In this document: piece after piece, positions 1 through 8,604 of the stretch
Numbering within the stretch: position 1 is the first letter of the stretch
How the letters are laid out: every line of letters begins with the position of its first letter
From: Bacterioplanoides pacificum
GTDB lineage: Bacteria > Pseudomonadota > Gammaproteobacteria > Pseudomonadales > Oceanobacteraceae
Direction of reading: 5' to 3'
Assembly (NCBI RefSeq): GCF_042648445.1
Contig: NZ_JBHRYB010000001.1
Location: 1-64,000, forward strand
DNA: 64,000 bases
Program-made: the position numbers and the translations under genes
Notes under the pieces: generated by a model
Seen by the model: the letters and a program-made list of their open reading frames with translations, nothing else
What the model was told of the DNA's origin: nothing
Databases searched by the model: none

Positions 1-96
1 TAGGGCCCTTGAAGACTACAAGGTTGATAGGTCAGGTGTGTAAGCGTTGCGAGGCGTTGAGCTAACTGATACTAATTGCCCGTGAGGCTTGACCAT
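1..96 (+). rRNA. rrl: 23S ribosomal RNA, 3' end (partial)
   Basis: The first ~96 bases match the conserved 3' terminus of bacterial 23S rRNA (the segments 'gtgtaagcgttgcgaggcgt', 'tgagctaactgatactaat' and 'ccgtgaggctt'). The gene runs off the left edge, so only its last part is present. The 3' end is placed by analogy to E. coli, a few bases after 'gaggctt', and may be off by 2-4 bases. It is followed by a 5S gene in the same direction, the usual order of a bacterial rRNA operon. Confidence 0.95.
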
Positions 97-301
97 ATAA
101 CACCCAAACTTGGGTGGGAGCCTTTAGCTAAATACTAAAGAGCACAAGCCAACTCTGAATAAAACAGAGTAACAAAACAATCGGCACCGCCGGTTCGTTT
201 GAGAATCTCTTTTTAAGTGAACAACTTAAAAAACTCATGTATCCAACCTTATTTGCAACGTAGTCGCAGAGAACGTAAGACGACCACAATGCATACAAGT
301 T
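97..301 (+). other. 23S-5S internal transcribed spacer
   Basis: About 205 bases between the 23S and 5S genes. It holds no tRNA that I can fold and no convincing gene. A small hairpin ('actctg'/'cagagt', around 151-170) is visible; RNase III/E processing sites are expected here but cannot be placed from sequence alone. Confidence 0.8.
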
Positions 302-420
302 TGCTTGACGACAATAGAGCTGTGGAACCACCTGAATCCATTCCGAACTCAGAAGTGAAACGCAGCATCGCCGATGGTAGTGTGGGGCTTCCCCATGTGA
401 GAGTAGGTCATCGTCAAGCT
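302..420 (+). rRNA. rrf: 5S ribosomal RNA
   Basis: A 119-nt sequence with the 5S hallmarks 'ccgaactcagaagtgaaac', 'gccgatggtagtgtgggg' and 'cccatgtgagagtagg'. Its ends pair as the closing helix (gcttgacg at the 5' end with cgtcaagc at the 3' end). It is the distal gene of the rRNA operon entering from the left and is directly followed by a strong terminator. Confidence 0.97.
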
Positions 421-431
421 CTTATCCAAAA

Positions 432-461
432 GCCCTGATCATGTAAATGGTCAGGGCTTTT
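432..461 (+). terminator. rRNA operon terminator
   Basis: 11-bp stem (gccctgatcat / atggtcagggc, one G-T pair) with a 4-nt loop (gtaa), followed by four T. It lies 11 bases after the 5S gene and would end the rRNA transcript. Confidence 0.9.
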
Positions 462-483
462 CTCGTTCTGGCTTGCCTTAATC

Positions 484-660
484 ATCGCGGACAGGGTCCG
501 CTCCTACCTGTAGCAACCACGATGAATACACATCGCGGACAGGGTCCGCTCCTACCTGTAGCAACTACGATGACTACACATCGCGGATAGAGTCCTCTTC
601 TACCTGCAGCAACTACGATGAATACTCATCGTGGGAGGGGGTCTTGTCCCCGAAAAGTGT
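484..660. repeat. REP-like tandem array, 48-bp period
   Basis: Units begin at 484, 532, 580 and 628, an exact 48-bp period. Units 1-3 carry 'atcgcggacagggtccgctc' or a variant, with the short palindrome gcggac-agg-gtccgc, followed by 'ctacctg(t/c)agcaac(t/c)acgatga'. Unit 4 has diverged ('atcgtgggagggggtcttgt'). A further decayed unit starts at 763 ('atcgtgggggacccagtccc'). The style (palindromic core next to 'gctcctac') resembles REP elements known from Pseudomonas that RAYT transposases mobilise; no such transposase is in the window. Confidence 0.75.
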
Positions 661-1257
661 CACCGTTAAGCCGGATCGACGATCCCCTGAGCGATTATCT
701 CCAGTGCTGTAATGCTTGGGGTAAAGTCCTCTCCTGCCCGCCATAAACTAAGGTGAATAAACATCGTGGGGGACCCAGTCCCCGAGGGGAGTACTGTAAA
801 TTTGAAGTACTTCAATTGCGGACAAGGCCTGCTGTTAAAAGCAAGCCTCTGGCGCCTCTATGATTTAAAAACAGAATAAACGTCCGTTTTAAAATGATGA
901 AAATGGACTAATTGCCATTTATTGTTCGATAGGCTGCACAATGAAAGAAGGGGAATGTAGTTACTGAGTTTGGCTTCATTAGTCACTGTAATTGACCGTT
1001 ATGGTGAGTTATTAGTGAATTTTTCGTTAATTTTTGAGCGGAAATAAAATTTTTCTAATGATTGGTTTAGCCAATTGGTTAGCCCTATTTTTTAATAAAA
1101 AAACAGGTACGAGTGTACCTGTAAAAAATCTTGAAGCAGTCTCTGAAATTCTTATTCTGTCACAGTAAACATTAATAATAACAATCAAGTTGTCACCATC
1201 GTCCCAAAATCTCAATTTTTGTTCGTGGCACTTGCTTTATAGTTATGGGGTTTCACC
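661..1257. other. Gene-poor intergenic stretch
   Basis: About 600 bases with no gene I can support. Its left part contains remnants of the REP-like repeat (unit at 763). From about 850 on it becomes AT-rich and presumably carries the promoter and 5' leader of the four-gene operon starting at 1258. I could not find a -35/-10 pair convincing enough to list. Confidence 0.6.
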
Positions 1258-2259
1258 TTGGCTATACGCGTTCTTACATTTTTTATACTTCTGACATTAT
1301 CCGTTACCAGTCTTGCTGATTTAACACCGCTGAACGACAGTGAGTTATCTGCTGCTACCGGCCAGGCATTTCTGCAAATTGATCGCTCTTCCCAGGGAAC
1401 AACTGACTTTACTAAGTTCACCTTCGGTATGAATATCGATACCTCGTTAAATGCAGATCTGGTTGAGCTGGGTCGTTATGAGCGTTCGGGTGAAGCGGCA
1501 GGCAGTAGTGATATCCGTATTAACGACTTCGCTTTGGGTAGTATTAATAATGATGGGTCTATTAATCCTTTTAATATTAAAGATCCTTTTTTTGAACTGG
1601 CGTTTGAAGATGTTGATGGTAAGGAGGAGCTTGTCGGTATTCGTTTGGGCTTTGGTGAAGCACTAGGAAAACTCAGCGGTAATATCGAATATTTAACAGG
1701 TAATATTGACGTAAATGTTATCGGTTCTGCTGCCCCTGTTAGAGCTGCAGCAAATGGATGCTTCTTACGAATTATTGGGTGTATTGTTACAGAAAGAGCA
1801 GCGCTTAGCTTGGCGGGTATTGATGATGATACTCGCTTGAGGGCTGCTGCAGTACTGGTTAACTCTTCTGGAAGCCCTGATGGTATTCGTGCCACACAAG
1901 TGGGGATTCCAAATGACGCAACGCTTAATTGTGTTTCTGATTGTAATCTCGGCGGTTTATCCGACTTCATTTTGGGGTTATTTGCATCTGATAACTGCCA
2001 AGTATTATCTCTAGCAACGTGTTTCTCTCTGGGTAACTTTCGTTCATTAGATATTGGTCAGCCAGGTTCTCCTGCTAGTGGGCTATTTTTGTCATTCCAA
2101 ACTAAAGAAGTAACCTGGTATGACAATGGCTCCGGGACCTCTACACCTTTCGGTGCTTTTATGAATATTCCCAATGGGGGTATTACCGTAGATTTCGAGC
2201 AGTCGCTGAATGGTATTGAGCGTGTTCGGACAAAAATGCTGGACCCATATTATGACTAA
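1258..2259 (+). CDS. Exported protein of the 'ELxxxxGQ' N-terminal motif family, gene 1 of 4
   Basis: Predicted secreted or envelope protein of 333 residues, function unknown. It starts at TTG 1258, with 'ggggt' about 8 bases upstream; the nearby ATG at 1245 is out of frame. Residues 1-20 form a signal peptide (hydrophobic FFILLTLSVTSLA, cleavage probably after SLA). The mature protein opens with DLTPLNDSELSAATGQAFLQ, the motif that recurs at the start of the next three proteins. The body is polar, rich in G/S/N/D, with six cysteines in two pairs and two singles, no membrane helices and no catalytic motif I recognise. This motif occurs in DUF6160-type proteins (some labelled FilA, putative pilus system, in Acinetobacter), a remembered resemblance only. 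Its stop overlaps the next start (ATGACTAA), so the genes are probably translationally coupled. Confidence 0.75.
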   Translation: MAIRVLTFFILLTLSVTSLADLTPLNDSELSAATGQAFLQIDRSSQGTTDFTKFTFGMNIDTSLNADLVELGRYERSGEAAGSSDIRINDFALGSINNDGSINPFNIKDPFFELAFEDVDGKEELVGIRLGFGEALGKLSGNIEYLTGNIDVNVIGSAAPVRAAANGCFLRIIGCIVTERAALSLAGIDDDTRLRAAAVLVNSSGSPDGIRATQVGIPNDATLNCVSDCNLGGLSDFILGLFASDNCQVLSLATCFSLGNFRSLDIGQPGSPASGLFLSFQTKEVTWYDNGSGTSTPFGAFMNIPNGGITVDFEQSLNGIERVRTKMLDPYYD

Positions 2260-3325
2260 TAAAATTTCAGCAGTCTTGCTCACTTCTTTACTCCCTTTTT
2301 CTGTAGCGGCAGAACTGGTTAGCCTGAATGATCAGCAGTTAGGCGCCGTTGATGGTGAGGGTATTGGCTTTGTGCTTGAGGACTTTGCTTTTGAAGCCGG
2401 GACCGCCGTCGAATCCGGCAACCGGCTGGATATCAGTGGGATTAAAAACAGCAGTGGCCAGGATGTGGTACTCAGTGTCTCCCAATTTTACGTGGCCGGT
2501 TCAGGCAGTAATAAAGGCGCCAATGTTATCGGTAACCCGGTAAATCTTGGTCGCTTGTTGTATCCCTATAATATCGAGCTGGTTGACGGCGATACATTGG
2601 GGATTAGTGATAAAGCGGTGTTCGAATATGCAGCTCCTCAGCGTCTTGTCGGATCCAGTTCCGGCAATAAAAGCATGTTAGTGAATCAACTTGAAAATCG
2701 TACCGAGTCACGTTTCCCTGGCCAGCCGGTTGCGAAAGGACAGCGTGTTGATCGTGTCAGTGGGATCGACTACTCGGTATTGAGCAGCAGGGCTTCTGAG
2801 CAGGCGGACTTAGGTATTCGTTTTGATCTTGAGGTTGCCGGTGCCCGCTCCCAGTCGCTTGAAGCGCATGCAACGGGTTTTGTTACGGATGGCAGCTATT
2901 TGCGTTTGTGGGGGGAAAACAACGAAATGGTCGGTAACCTGGCAGTGAATGCATATGCTAAGTCGCTGACTTTTTATGCTTGTGATGCCAATGGTGCTAA
3001 CTGCGGTCAGAATGTTACTTTCGGTGATTTTGTGCTGGAAAGTGAACTCGGCTGGGGACAGGAGCAACCGGTTACGTTTGAAGTGGATGCCAGTGGCAAT
3101 TTCACGGTCGAAGTGGGAAGTATTGCGGGCCACTGCGGCTCAGTAAATTCAACCGGTGGTTGTGCTGATGCTGCGGGCCAGGCGTATTATCGTGATTTTT
3201 ATGATAATGGTCCCCGTACCGATATTCATATTGGTAATGTGAGTGTTGGTAGTGCTGATTTTGGCAGTGCGACGGTTTCTAATTTGCAGATCCAGTATCT
3301 GCGGGCAACCAGCAGGGATTTGTAA
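2252..3325 (+). CDS. Exported protein of the 'ELxxxxGQ' motif family, gene 2 of 4
   Basis: Predicted exported protein of 357 residues. The ATG at 2252 is chosen because it gives a clean signal peptide (MTNKISAVLLTSLLPFSVAA, cleavage after VAA) and overlaps the previous gene by 8 bases; an upstream in-frame start would spoil the signal sequence. The mature end reads ELVSLNDQQLGAVDGEGIGF, the family motif with GE in place of GQ. The remainder looks like a beta-rich surface protein: alternating hydrophobic residues, many G/S/N, four cysteines between residues ~240 and 310, no transmembrane helix. No enzymatic signature. Function unknown; co-translation with its neighbours suggests a shared extracytoplasmic assembly. 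Confidence 0.75.
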   Translation: MTNKISAVLLTSLLPFSVAAELVSLNDQQLGAVDGEGIGFVLEDFAFEAGTAVESGNRLDISGIKNSSGQDVVLSVSQFYVAGSGSNKGANVIGNPVNLGRLLYPYNIELVDGDTLGISDKAVFEYAAPQRLVGSSSGNKSMLVNQLENRTESRFPGQPVAKGQRVDRVSGIDYSVLSSRASEQADLGIRFDLEVAGARSQSLEAHATGFVTDGSYLRLWGENNEMVGNLAVNAYAKSLTFYACDANGANCGQNVTFGDFVLESELGWGQEQPVTFEVDASGNFTVEVGSIAGHCGSVNSTGGCADAAGQAYYRDFYDNGPRTDIHIGNVSVGSADFGSATVSNLQIQYLRATSRDL

Positions 3326-3885
3326 TGACGCGTTTTTTACAGTTGTTTGTTATCTTTATGCCGACCTTGGCATGGTCACTGGAGCCGTTGTCTGCTACTG
3401 AGCTGGATAATATTACCGGACAAGGGGGAGTGTATCTGTCAGGGGATCTGACGATTAATGAGCATGGTGGCCCGTTGAACAGCGATGGACCATCCGCAAA
3501 TGGCTATAACTGGCAGACCAGTTGTGGCCCCGGAAGTTCTGACAGCCGTTGTGGTGCTCGTATCGCCGTGAATACCGGAGACGGTGGCGGCTGGCTGGTA
3601 CTTGATAATATCCGTGGGCGCTTTTCTTTTGAAGGTTTGACGCTAAAAACCCGGAAAATTAACGCCGGGTTTGAGGGAGATGGTGCAACCTTTAATCGTG
3701 ATGTATTTGAAATCGGTTTACCGAACAAACTGGATTATGACGATGCCTCTTTTACCATCGCAAACAGCAACCAGGCGAGGCCAACTGATATCGGATTTCA
3801 GCAAACCGATGTTATGACAATTGATGTAAATGGTGCCGCCAATTTGCAGGGGAATTTATTAATATTCCCGACGGGGACGCCGTGA
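3325..3885 (+). CDS. Small exported protein of the 'ELxxxxGQ' motif family, gene 3 of 4
   Basis: 186-residue predicted exported protein. Its ATG shares one base with the preceding stop (TAATG), a classic reinitiation overlap. The signal peptide is about residues 1-18 (LQLFVIFMPTLAWS), then LEPLSATELDNITGQGGVYL carries the family motif. It is short relative to its neighbours, glycine-rich, with two cysteines around residues 66-76. It ends in a hydrophobic patch (LQGNLLIFPTGTP). No known domain recognised; possibly a minor subunit or partner of the large protein that follows. Confidence 0.7.
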   Translation: MTRFLQLFVIFMPTLAWSLEPLSATELDNITGQGGVYLSGDLTINEHGGPLNSDGPSANGYNWQTSCGPGSSDSRCGARIAVNTGDGGGWLVLDNIRGRFSFEGLTLKTRKINAGFEGDGATFNRDVFEIGLPNKLDYDDASFTIANSNQARPTDIGFQQTDVMTIDVNGAANLQGNLLIFPTGTP

Positions 3886-6227
3886 TGAAAAAGTTCGCGA
3901 TATTCAGTGTATTGTGGCCGGCTTTCGTTAATGCCGGATTAGTACCTATCAGTGATTCGGAATTGCAGTCGATCAATGGTCAGGCCGGTGTGACTCTGGA
4001 AAACTCGTCGGCTTTTACGGTAGGCGAAGTGTCATATACGGATGATGGTAACAGTATCCAGTTGCGTGACATTCAGCGCGGCAGTCAGACCGATATTACC
4101 CAGGCCAGTGTATCCCGCCAGGTTGTGGATATCAGCGAAGACGGGCGGTTAAATATCGCTACAGAAATAGCTCCTACCCGGCTGACCGTCGGTTCGGTTC
4201 GTATCAATGACTCCAGCGCCAGCTTTGGTCGTTTTCAGCTTGATTACAGCGGCAGTAATCAGATCCGTATCGGTTCAGCCAGCGGAGATAATTTTCTTGA
4301 AGGTTCATTCCAGACGTCGATTTCAGATGCTGCTTTAACCTGGACGACCAATGGCAATTCACTGAGTTTTGATGATATTGGTTATAACGCCAATATCACC
4401 CGTCTGGGTATTGGCGAGGCGCATGATGGTGCACTTAGTGGATTGCGTTTTGACTTAGATGAGTTCAGCTATTCATTCTCTACCGGCGGTATGAAGCTCA
4501 ATGGCGTGTCGTTGGGCACGCTGGCCGGTGAACTGGCGTTGTCAGGGAATGCCAGTTTGTTTGCCGGTGGTCGTAACGGCTCAGAAGGTATCCGTCTGGA
4601 TGCCAGTATCGATATTCTTTCCGATCCGAATAACTACGTACGCTTTACCGACGATGGTAATCACCTGTTTATGGGGAATTTTAATGGTCGCCTGAATGTC
4701 GATAATTTTACGTTTGATGTTATGCCGGATCATTTATTACTGGGCTTCGATCAACTGGACGGTTCCTTTAATGCGGATCGTATAATGATTGGTGATGCGG
4801 CTAATCCGGTTGGTGCTTTACAGCTGGACTTCCGTTTAGCGGATGCTAGTGGTTATACCAATCGGATGCGTTTTTACCCGGGTATCCGTCAGCCCTTAAG
4901 CAGTTCTTTACCGGCGCTGAGTCAGCCTTACGCCAACCGTTTTTATGCTGGCCTGGGAGCTGACAGTGATGGTATGTCTGCTGCTGTCGAGTGGAGTCTG
5001 GCCAACGCCGAGGCGGCTTATATTGATAATGGCAATATGGTGGTCGCCAGTGGTATTCGTGGATTTGGTCGTTGTGACCTGACTCTGGATATCCGTGCAT
5101 TTGATCATGACCTGAACGCGGGCACGCCCGATAAAGCCGCGATAGCACTGGGGATGAACCGTTTTCAGGGCAGCTACAGTATTGACGGTATGCGGGTCGG
5201 GCGCAAAGACGCACCCTTGCAGGGTGGAGCCGAGTTATTGTTATCACTGGAAGTCTTCCAGGCGATGGACTTTAATCTCGATGGCTATAGCCTGATCACT
5301 GCGGGAGGGGTCAGCGGTGGCGGCATTCAGCTGGATGGTGACTACTTCTTTACCGACTCCAATATTGGTTTATCGATTGACGAAAATGGTCAGGGAGTCT
5401 GGGCTACCGGGGTGAACTACGATATTCACTTACGTGGCTTCCAGATCGATGTCAGCGACAGCGGGCTGAGTATTAACCGCCGCGAGCAATGGAGCACCAT
5501 GGATGTTGATAACATGCGCTGGGGCGACAAGGTCAGTGGTACCAGTCTGGGGCGGATTAAGCTGGAGCGTTTCGAAAAAGGATCTTCGTTAACGATAAAC
5601 CCCGGCGGTGCGGGAGCCGTTTGTGTGGGGGCCAGTGCTGCTGATGCTGGAAGTTGTGCGACGGCAGGTGGTCGTTGGGAAGATCGCGGTAACGAAGGCC
5701 TCACAGTGGCGTTAAAAGCGGCGTTTGCAGCAGCAGGGCCAACCAGTGATGGCAGTACTGCACGCAACCGCCTGACCTGGGAAAACAATCGTGCAACCGA
5801 TACCTCAGGTAAAGCTATTAATGGCAGCGGTACTCAGATTATTTTTGATGGCTACAGCACCAATGATGGTTTGGGTAGCAGTGATAGCAACGACTACGGT
5901 TTCAGGGCTGATCTGAAGATTGATGTTTATCAAACCAAGGTGGTGAAGAAAGGGAATCCGGCTACGGATGCTCAGGTTGGGCATGAATTGATTTACGATG
6001 ATGACACCCTGACGACGTTCTCATATGTAGAAAACCCGACGGATGCGCAAAAGGCGCGCCGGCCGCTGGGTTTTGCAGTGCAGGGGAATGTGTCTTTCAA
6101 AGACTTTCAGGTTGATCGGGTGCAGCTCAAACACCCGGATGTTGTTGCTCCGCAAACGGTATTTTCCGGTATCGTGATGCAAAATCTGAACATGACCACC
6201 AACCTGACTGCGACACCGATCCGCTGA
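3885..6227 (+). CDS. Large exported protein of the 'ELxxxxGQ' motif family, gene 4 of 4
   Basis: 780-residue predicted exported protein, last of the coupled set. The ATG at 3885 overlaps the previous TGA (TGATG); a GTG one codon earlier is the alternative. Signal peptide MKKFAIFSVLWPAFVNA, then GLVPISDSELQSINGQAGVT. The body is a long run of beta-strand-like segments in which 'isdsgl/ddgn' phrases and D-x-[FL]-x-[FVI] strands recur (for example SFDDIGYNANITRLGIG, NVDNFTFDVMPDHLLLG). This suggests a repetitive beta-structured surface protein. Two cysteines sit near residue 575-590 in a glycine/alanine-rich insert. No protease, adhesin or autotransporter domain is recognisable and no C-terminal barrel is evident, so the export route past the inner membrane is unknown. 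Confidence 0.75.
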   Translation: MKKFAIFSVLWPAFVNAGLVPISDSELQSINGQAGVTLENSSAFTVGEVSYTDDGNSIQLRDIQRGSQTDITQASVSRQVVDISEDGRLNIATEIAPTRLTVGSVRINDSSASFGRFQLDYSGSNQIRIGSASGDNFLEGSFQTSISDAALTWTTNGNSLSFDDIGYNANITRLGIGEAHDGALSGLRFDLDEFSYSFSTGGMKLNGVSLGTLAGELALSGNASLFAGGRNGSEGIRLDASIDILSDPNNYVRFTDDGNHLFMGNFNGRLNVDNFTFDVMPDHLLLGFDQLDGSFNADRIMIGDAANPVGALQLDFRLADASGYTNRMRFYPGIRQPLSSSLPALSQPYANRFYAGLGADSDGMSAAVEWSLANAEAAYIDNGNMVVASGIRGFGRCDLTLDIRAFDHDLNAGTPDKAAIALGMNRFQGSYSIDGMRVGRKDAPLQGGAELLLSLEVFQAMDFNLDGYSLITAGGVSGGGIQLDGDYFFTDSNIGLSIDENGQGVWATGVNYDIHLRGFQIDVSDSGLSINRREQWSTMDVDNMRWGDKVSGTSLGRIKLERFEKGSSLTINPGGAGAVCVGASAADAGSCATAGGRWEDRGNEGLTVALKAAFAAAGPTSDGSTARNRLTWENNRATDTSGKAINGSGTQIIFDGYSTNDGLGSSDSNDYGFRADLKIDVYQTKVVKKGNPATDAQVGHELIYDDDTLTTFSYVENPTDAQKARRPLGFAVQGNVSFKDFQVDRVQLKHPDVVAPQTVFSGIVMQNLNMTTNLTATPIR

Positions 6228-6302
6228 ACGCTGCTGCAGAAGCGCTGCTTCAGGCGTATAATGCTGCAATCATTCAGAATTCTTGAAGCAGCGGAGTAGC
6301 AC

Positions 6303-7853
6303 ATGAGTCAGCAGGACCGTTTGGTCATTTTTGATACCACGATGCGTGATGGTGAACAAAGCCCGGGCGCGTCTATGACCAAGGATGAAAAGATTCGCAT
6401 CGGTAAAGCGCTGGAAAAAATGCGCGTTGATGTGATCGAAGCCGGCTTTGCTGCCGCCAGTCCGGGGGATTTTGAGGCAATCGAAGCGGTTGCCCAAAAT
6501 GTTCGGGAGAGCACGATCTGCTCGCTGGCACGTGCGGTTGACCGCGATCTGGAGCATGCTGCAGCTGCACTGAAACAGGCTGAGCGCGCCCGTATCCATA
6601 CCTTTATCGCTACCTCTCCGATCCATATGCAATACAAGTTACGTATGCAGCCGGATCAGGTGGTTGAGCAGGCCGTTTATGCCGTCAAAAAAGCCCGTGG
6701 TTTTGTTGAGGATGTGGAGTTTTCCTGCGAAGACGCCGGGCGTTCTGAAGACGATTTCCTGTGTCGTATTATTGAGGCCGCGATTAATGCCGGTGCCCGC
6801 ACCATTAATATTCCGGACACCGTAGGCTATGCTATTCCGGAAGAGTTTGGTCATAAAATCAAAACTCTGATTGAGCGTATTCCTAACTCGGATAAAGCGA
6901 TATTTTCTGTACATTGCCACAACGATCTGGGGCTGGCGGTCGCCAACTCTCTGGCAGCGGTAACCAATGGCGCGCGTCAGGTGGAATGTACGATTAACGG
7001 TCTGGGTGAACGTGCCGGTAACGCCTCGCTGGAAGAGCTGGTGATGGCTACCCGTACCCGCCAGGATCTGTTTAATATCGAAACCGGCATTGATACCAGC
7101 CATATTGTCCCGACTTCCCGCCTGGTATCGTCGATTACCGGCTTTCCGGTACAACCGAACAAAGCCATTGTTGGCGCCAATGCGTTTGCGCATGAATCCG
7201 GTATTCACCAGGATGGTGTACTGAAGCATCGTGAAACCTACGAAATCATGAAAGCCGAAGACGTAGGCTGGGGCGCCAACAAAATGATTATGGGGAAACA
7301 TTCTGGTCGCGCGGCGTTCCGCAGTCGCCTGGAAGAGCTGGGTGTGACCTTTGACACGGATGCTGCGCTGAATGAAGCATTTGCCCGTTTTAAAGAACTG
7401 GCCGATAAAAAACACGAAATCTTTGACGAAGACTTGCAGGCACTGGTGTCGGAAGCCAAACACGCGACCGTGTCTGATGCCTTTAAACTGATCTCACTGG
7501 AAAGCCATTCTGCCACCGGTGAAACACCGACTTCGGAAGTGGTGGTCAGCCTCAACGGTGAAGAACGGCGCAGTAAATCGGACGGCAGTGGTCCGGTGGA
7601 CGCTACTTTTAAAGCGATTGAAGTTGTGGCTGAATCGGGCGCCAACCTGCTGTTGTATTCGGTGAATGCCATCACCGAAGGTACGGACTCTCAGGGTGAA
7701 GTGACAGTACGGCTGGAGAAGGCCGGCCGAATTGTAAACGGTAGCGGTGCTGATACCGATATTGTGATTGCTTCTGCTAAAGCCTATATCCATGCGTTGA
7801 ATTTGCTGGAAGTGGCGGCTGAGCGCCAGCATCCACAAAACGACGGCGTATAA
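6303..7853 (+). CDS. leuA: 2-isopropylmalate synthase
   Basis: First committed enzyme of leucine biosynthesis: acetyl-CoA plus 2-ketoisovalerate gives 2-isopropylmalate, cytosolic. 516 residues, the usual length of the E. coli-type enzyme. The HMGL-like catalytic domain opens with DTTMRDGEQSPG (residues 11-22; R15 and D16 catalytic/metal site). The metal-binding HCHNDLG lies at 204-210 and GLGERAGNASLEE follows. The C-terminal ~120 residues, with SGATGETP-type loops, form the regulatory domain where leucine binds. A TATAAT at 6257-6262 could be its -10 box, with a poor -35. No leucine-rich leader peptide fits in the 75 bases upstream. It stands alone; leuB/C/D are not in the window. Confidence 0.96.
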   Translation: MSQQDRLVIFDTTMRDGEQSPGASMTKDEKIRIGKALEKMRVDVIEAGFAAASPGDFEAIEAVAQNVRESTICSLARAVDRDLEHAAAALKQAERARIHTFIATSPIHMQYKLRMQPDQVVEQAVYAVKKARGFVEDVEFSCEDAGRSEDDFLCRIIEAAINAGARTINIPDTVGYAIPEEFGHKIKTLIERIPNSDKAIFSVHCHNDLGLAVANSLAAVTNGARQVECTINGLGERAGNASLEELVMATRTRQDLFNIETGIDTSHIVPTSRLVSSITGFPVQPNKAIVGANAFAHESGIHQDGVLKHRETYEIMKAEDVGWGANKMIMGKHSGRAAFRSRLEELGVTFDTDAALNEAFARFKELADKKHEIFDEDLQALVSEAKHATVSDAFKLISLESHSATGETPTSEVVVSLNGEERRSKSDGSGPVDATFKAIEVVAESGANLLLYSVNAITEGTDSQGEVTVRLEKAGRIVNGSGADTDIVIASAKAYIHALNLLEVAAERQHPQNDGV

Positions 7854-7869
7854 CGGCGGAATTGTGCGC

Positions 7870-8604
7870 ATGCTGGAACAAACCCGGCTGGATTATTTGC
7901 AGGCGATGGGCATTCGCCAATGGATGCCCCGTCAGCCTCTGCCTCATGCGCCGCAACCGCGCTGGTTGCCAGCGGAATCGGCGGAGCATCATTCTCATGA
8001 AGAGGTTGAGCAGTTGGCACAATCTCATCATATTCCACCGGTCATGGCTGCTGAGTTACTGGCGGTGGGGGATGCCGCTGCGAAGGTAGCCGAATCTTCT
8101 CCACTGAAGGAAGCGACGACGACAGCGGAACCCGCACCGCGCTCAGCTTCAGTACCGGAAATACCGGCAGAAGCGTCTGCCGATCTGACGCCCCCACGAT
8201 TTGAATTACATTTTGTTCGTATTGGTCAGCGGGGGTTGTGGGTTTGCAGCGACAGCGCTGAGCTGGATCGGATGATGCGTTTCGCCTATCGGGTAATGCT
8301 GGGAATGCGCCAGCCGCAGGACATGATGCCGGCGCCACTCAGCTTTCGCTGGCCATTTATCGAATCCAGCCATCAGGATCAGAGTACACCGGTGGCATTG
8401 CAGGCTCTGTCTGCGCAATGGCAATATTTTGCCTCTCAGGGGGTGGAATACCTGGTGGCATTTGGTGAAGCGGCTCATCAATGGTTACCTCAGGCGGGGG
8501 GCGAGTTAACGTTTTATGCTCCGAACCTGGCTGAAGTTACCACCACGGCCAGTGAAAAACGTCGTTTATGGCTGGCATTATTACGCCAGGGGCAAACCCT
8601 GTGA
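7870..8604 (+). CDS. holD: DNA polymerase III psi subunit-like protein (HolD)
   Basis: 244 residues. The N-terminus (RLDYLQAMGIRQWMPRQP) lines up with the start of E. coli HolD (LQ-x2-GI-x-QW-x2-R-x-P). The C-terminus (APNLAEVTTTASEKRRLWLALL) resembles the HolD end with its A-x-LW motif. The position directly before rimI is the conserved holD-rimI order. HolD (psi) pairs with chi in the clamp loader and links it to SSB. It is about 100 residues longer than E. coli psi because of a Pro/Ala/Glu-rich linker (about residues 50-110). The ATG at 7870 has 'cggcgga' 9 bases upstream; a GTG at 7864 is the alternative. Its stop overlaps the rimI start. Confidence 0.72.
   Translation: MLEQTRLDYLQAMGIRQWMPRQPLPHAPQPRWLPAESAEHHSHEEVEQLAQSHHIPPVMAAELLAVGDAAAKVAESSPLKEATTTAEPAPRSASVPEIPAEASADLTPPRFELHFVRIGQRGLWVCSDSAELDRMMRFAYRVMLGMRQPQDMMPAPLSFRWPFIESSHQDQSTPVALQALSAQWQYFASQGVEYLVAFGEAAHQWLPQAGGELTFYAPNLAEVTTTASEKRRLWLALLRQGQTL

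Noticed and set aside
1226..1243. Sigma-54-like 'tggcacttgct' before the four-gene operon
   Set aside because: Spacing between the GG and GC elements is wrong, and it lies too close to the TTG start codon.
1476..1970. 164-residue minus-strand reading frame inside exported protein gene 1
   Set aside because: Serine/proline-rich shadow of a G/S/D-rich gene; the plus-strand frame has a signal peptide and the family motif.
4846..5247. 133-residue minus-strand reading frame inside the large exported protein gene
   Set aside because: Antisense to a clearly coding gene and rich in His/Arg/Cys as expected of a shadow frame.
6244..6292. gctgcttca/tgaagcagc inverted repeat before leuA as a leucine attenuator
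   Set aside because: Loop of 31 bases, no U-run and no leucine-codon leader peptide in the gap.
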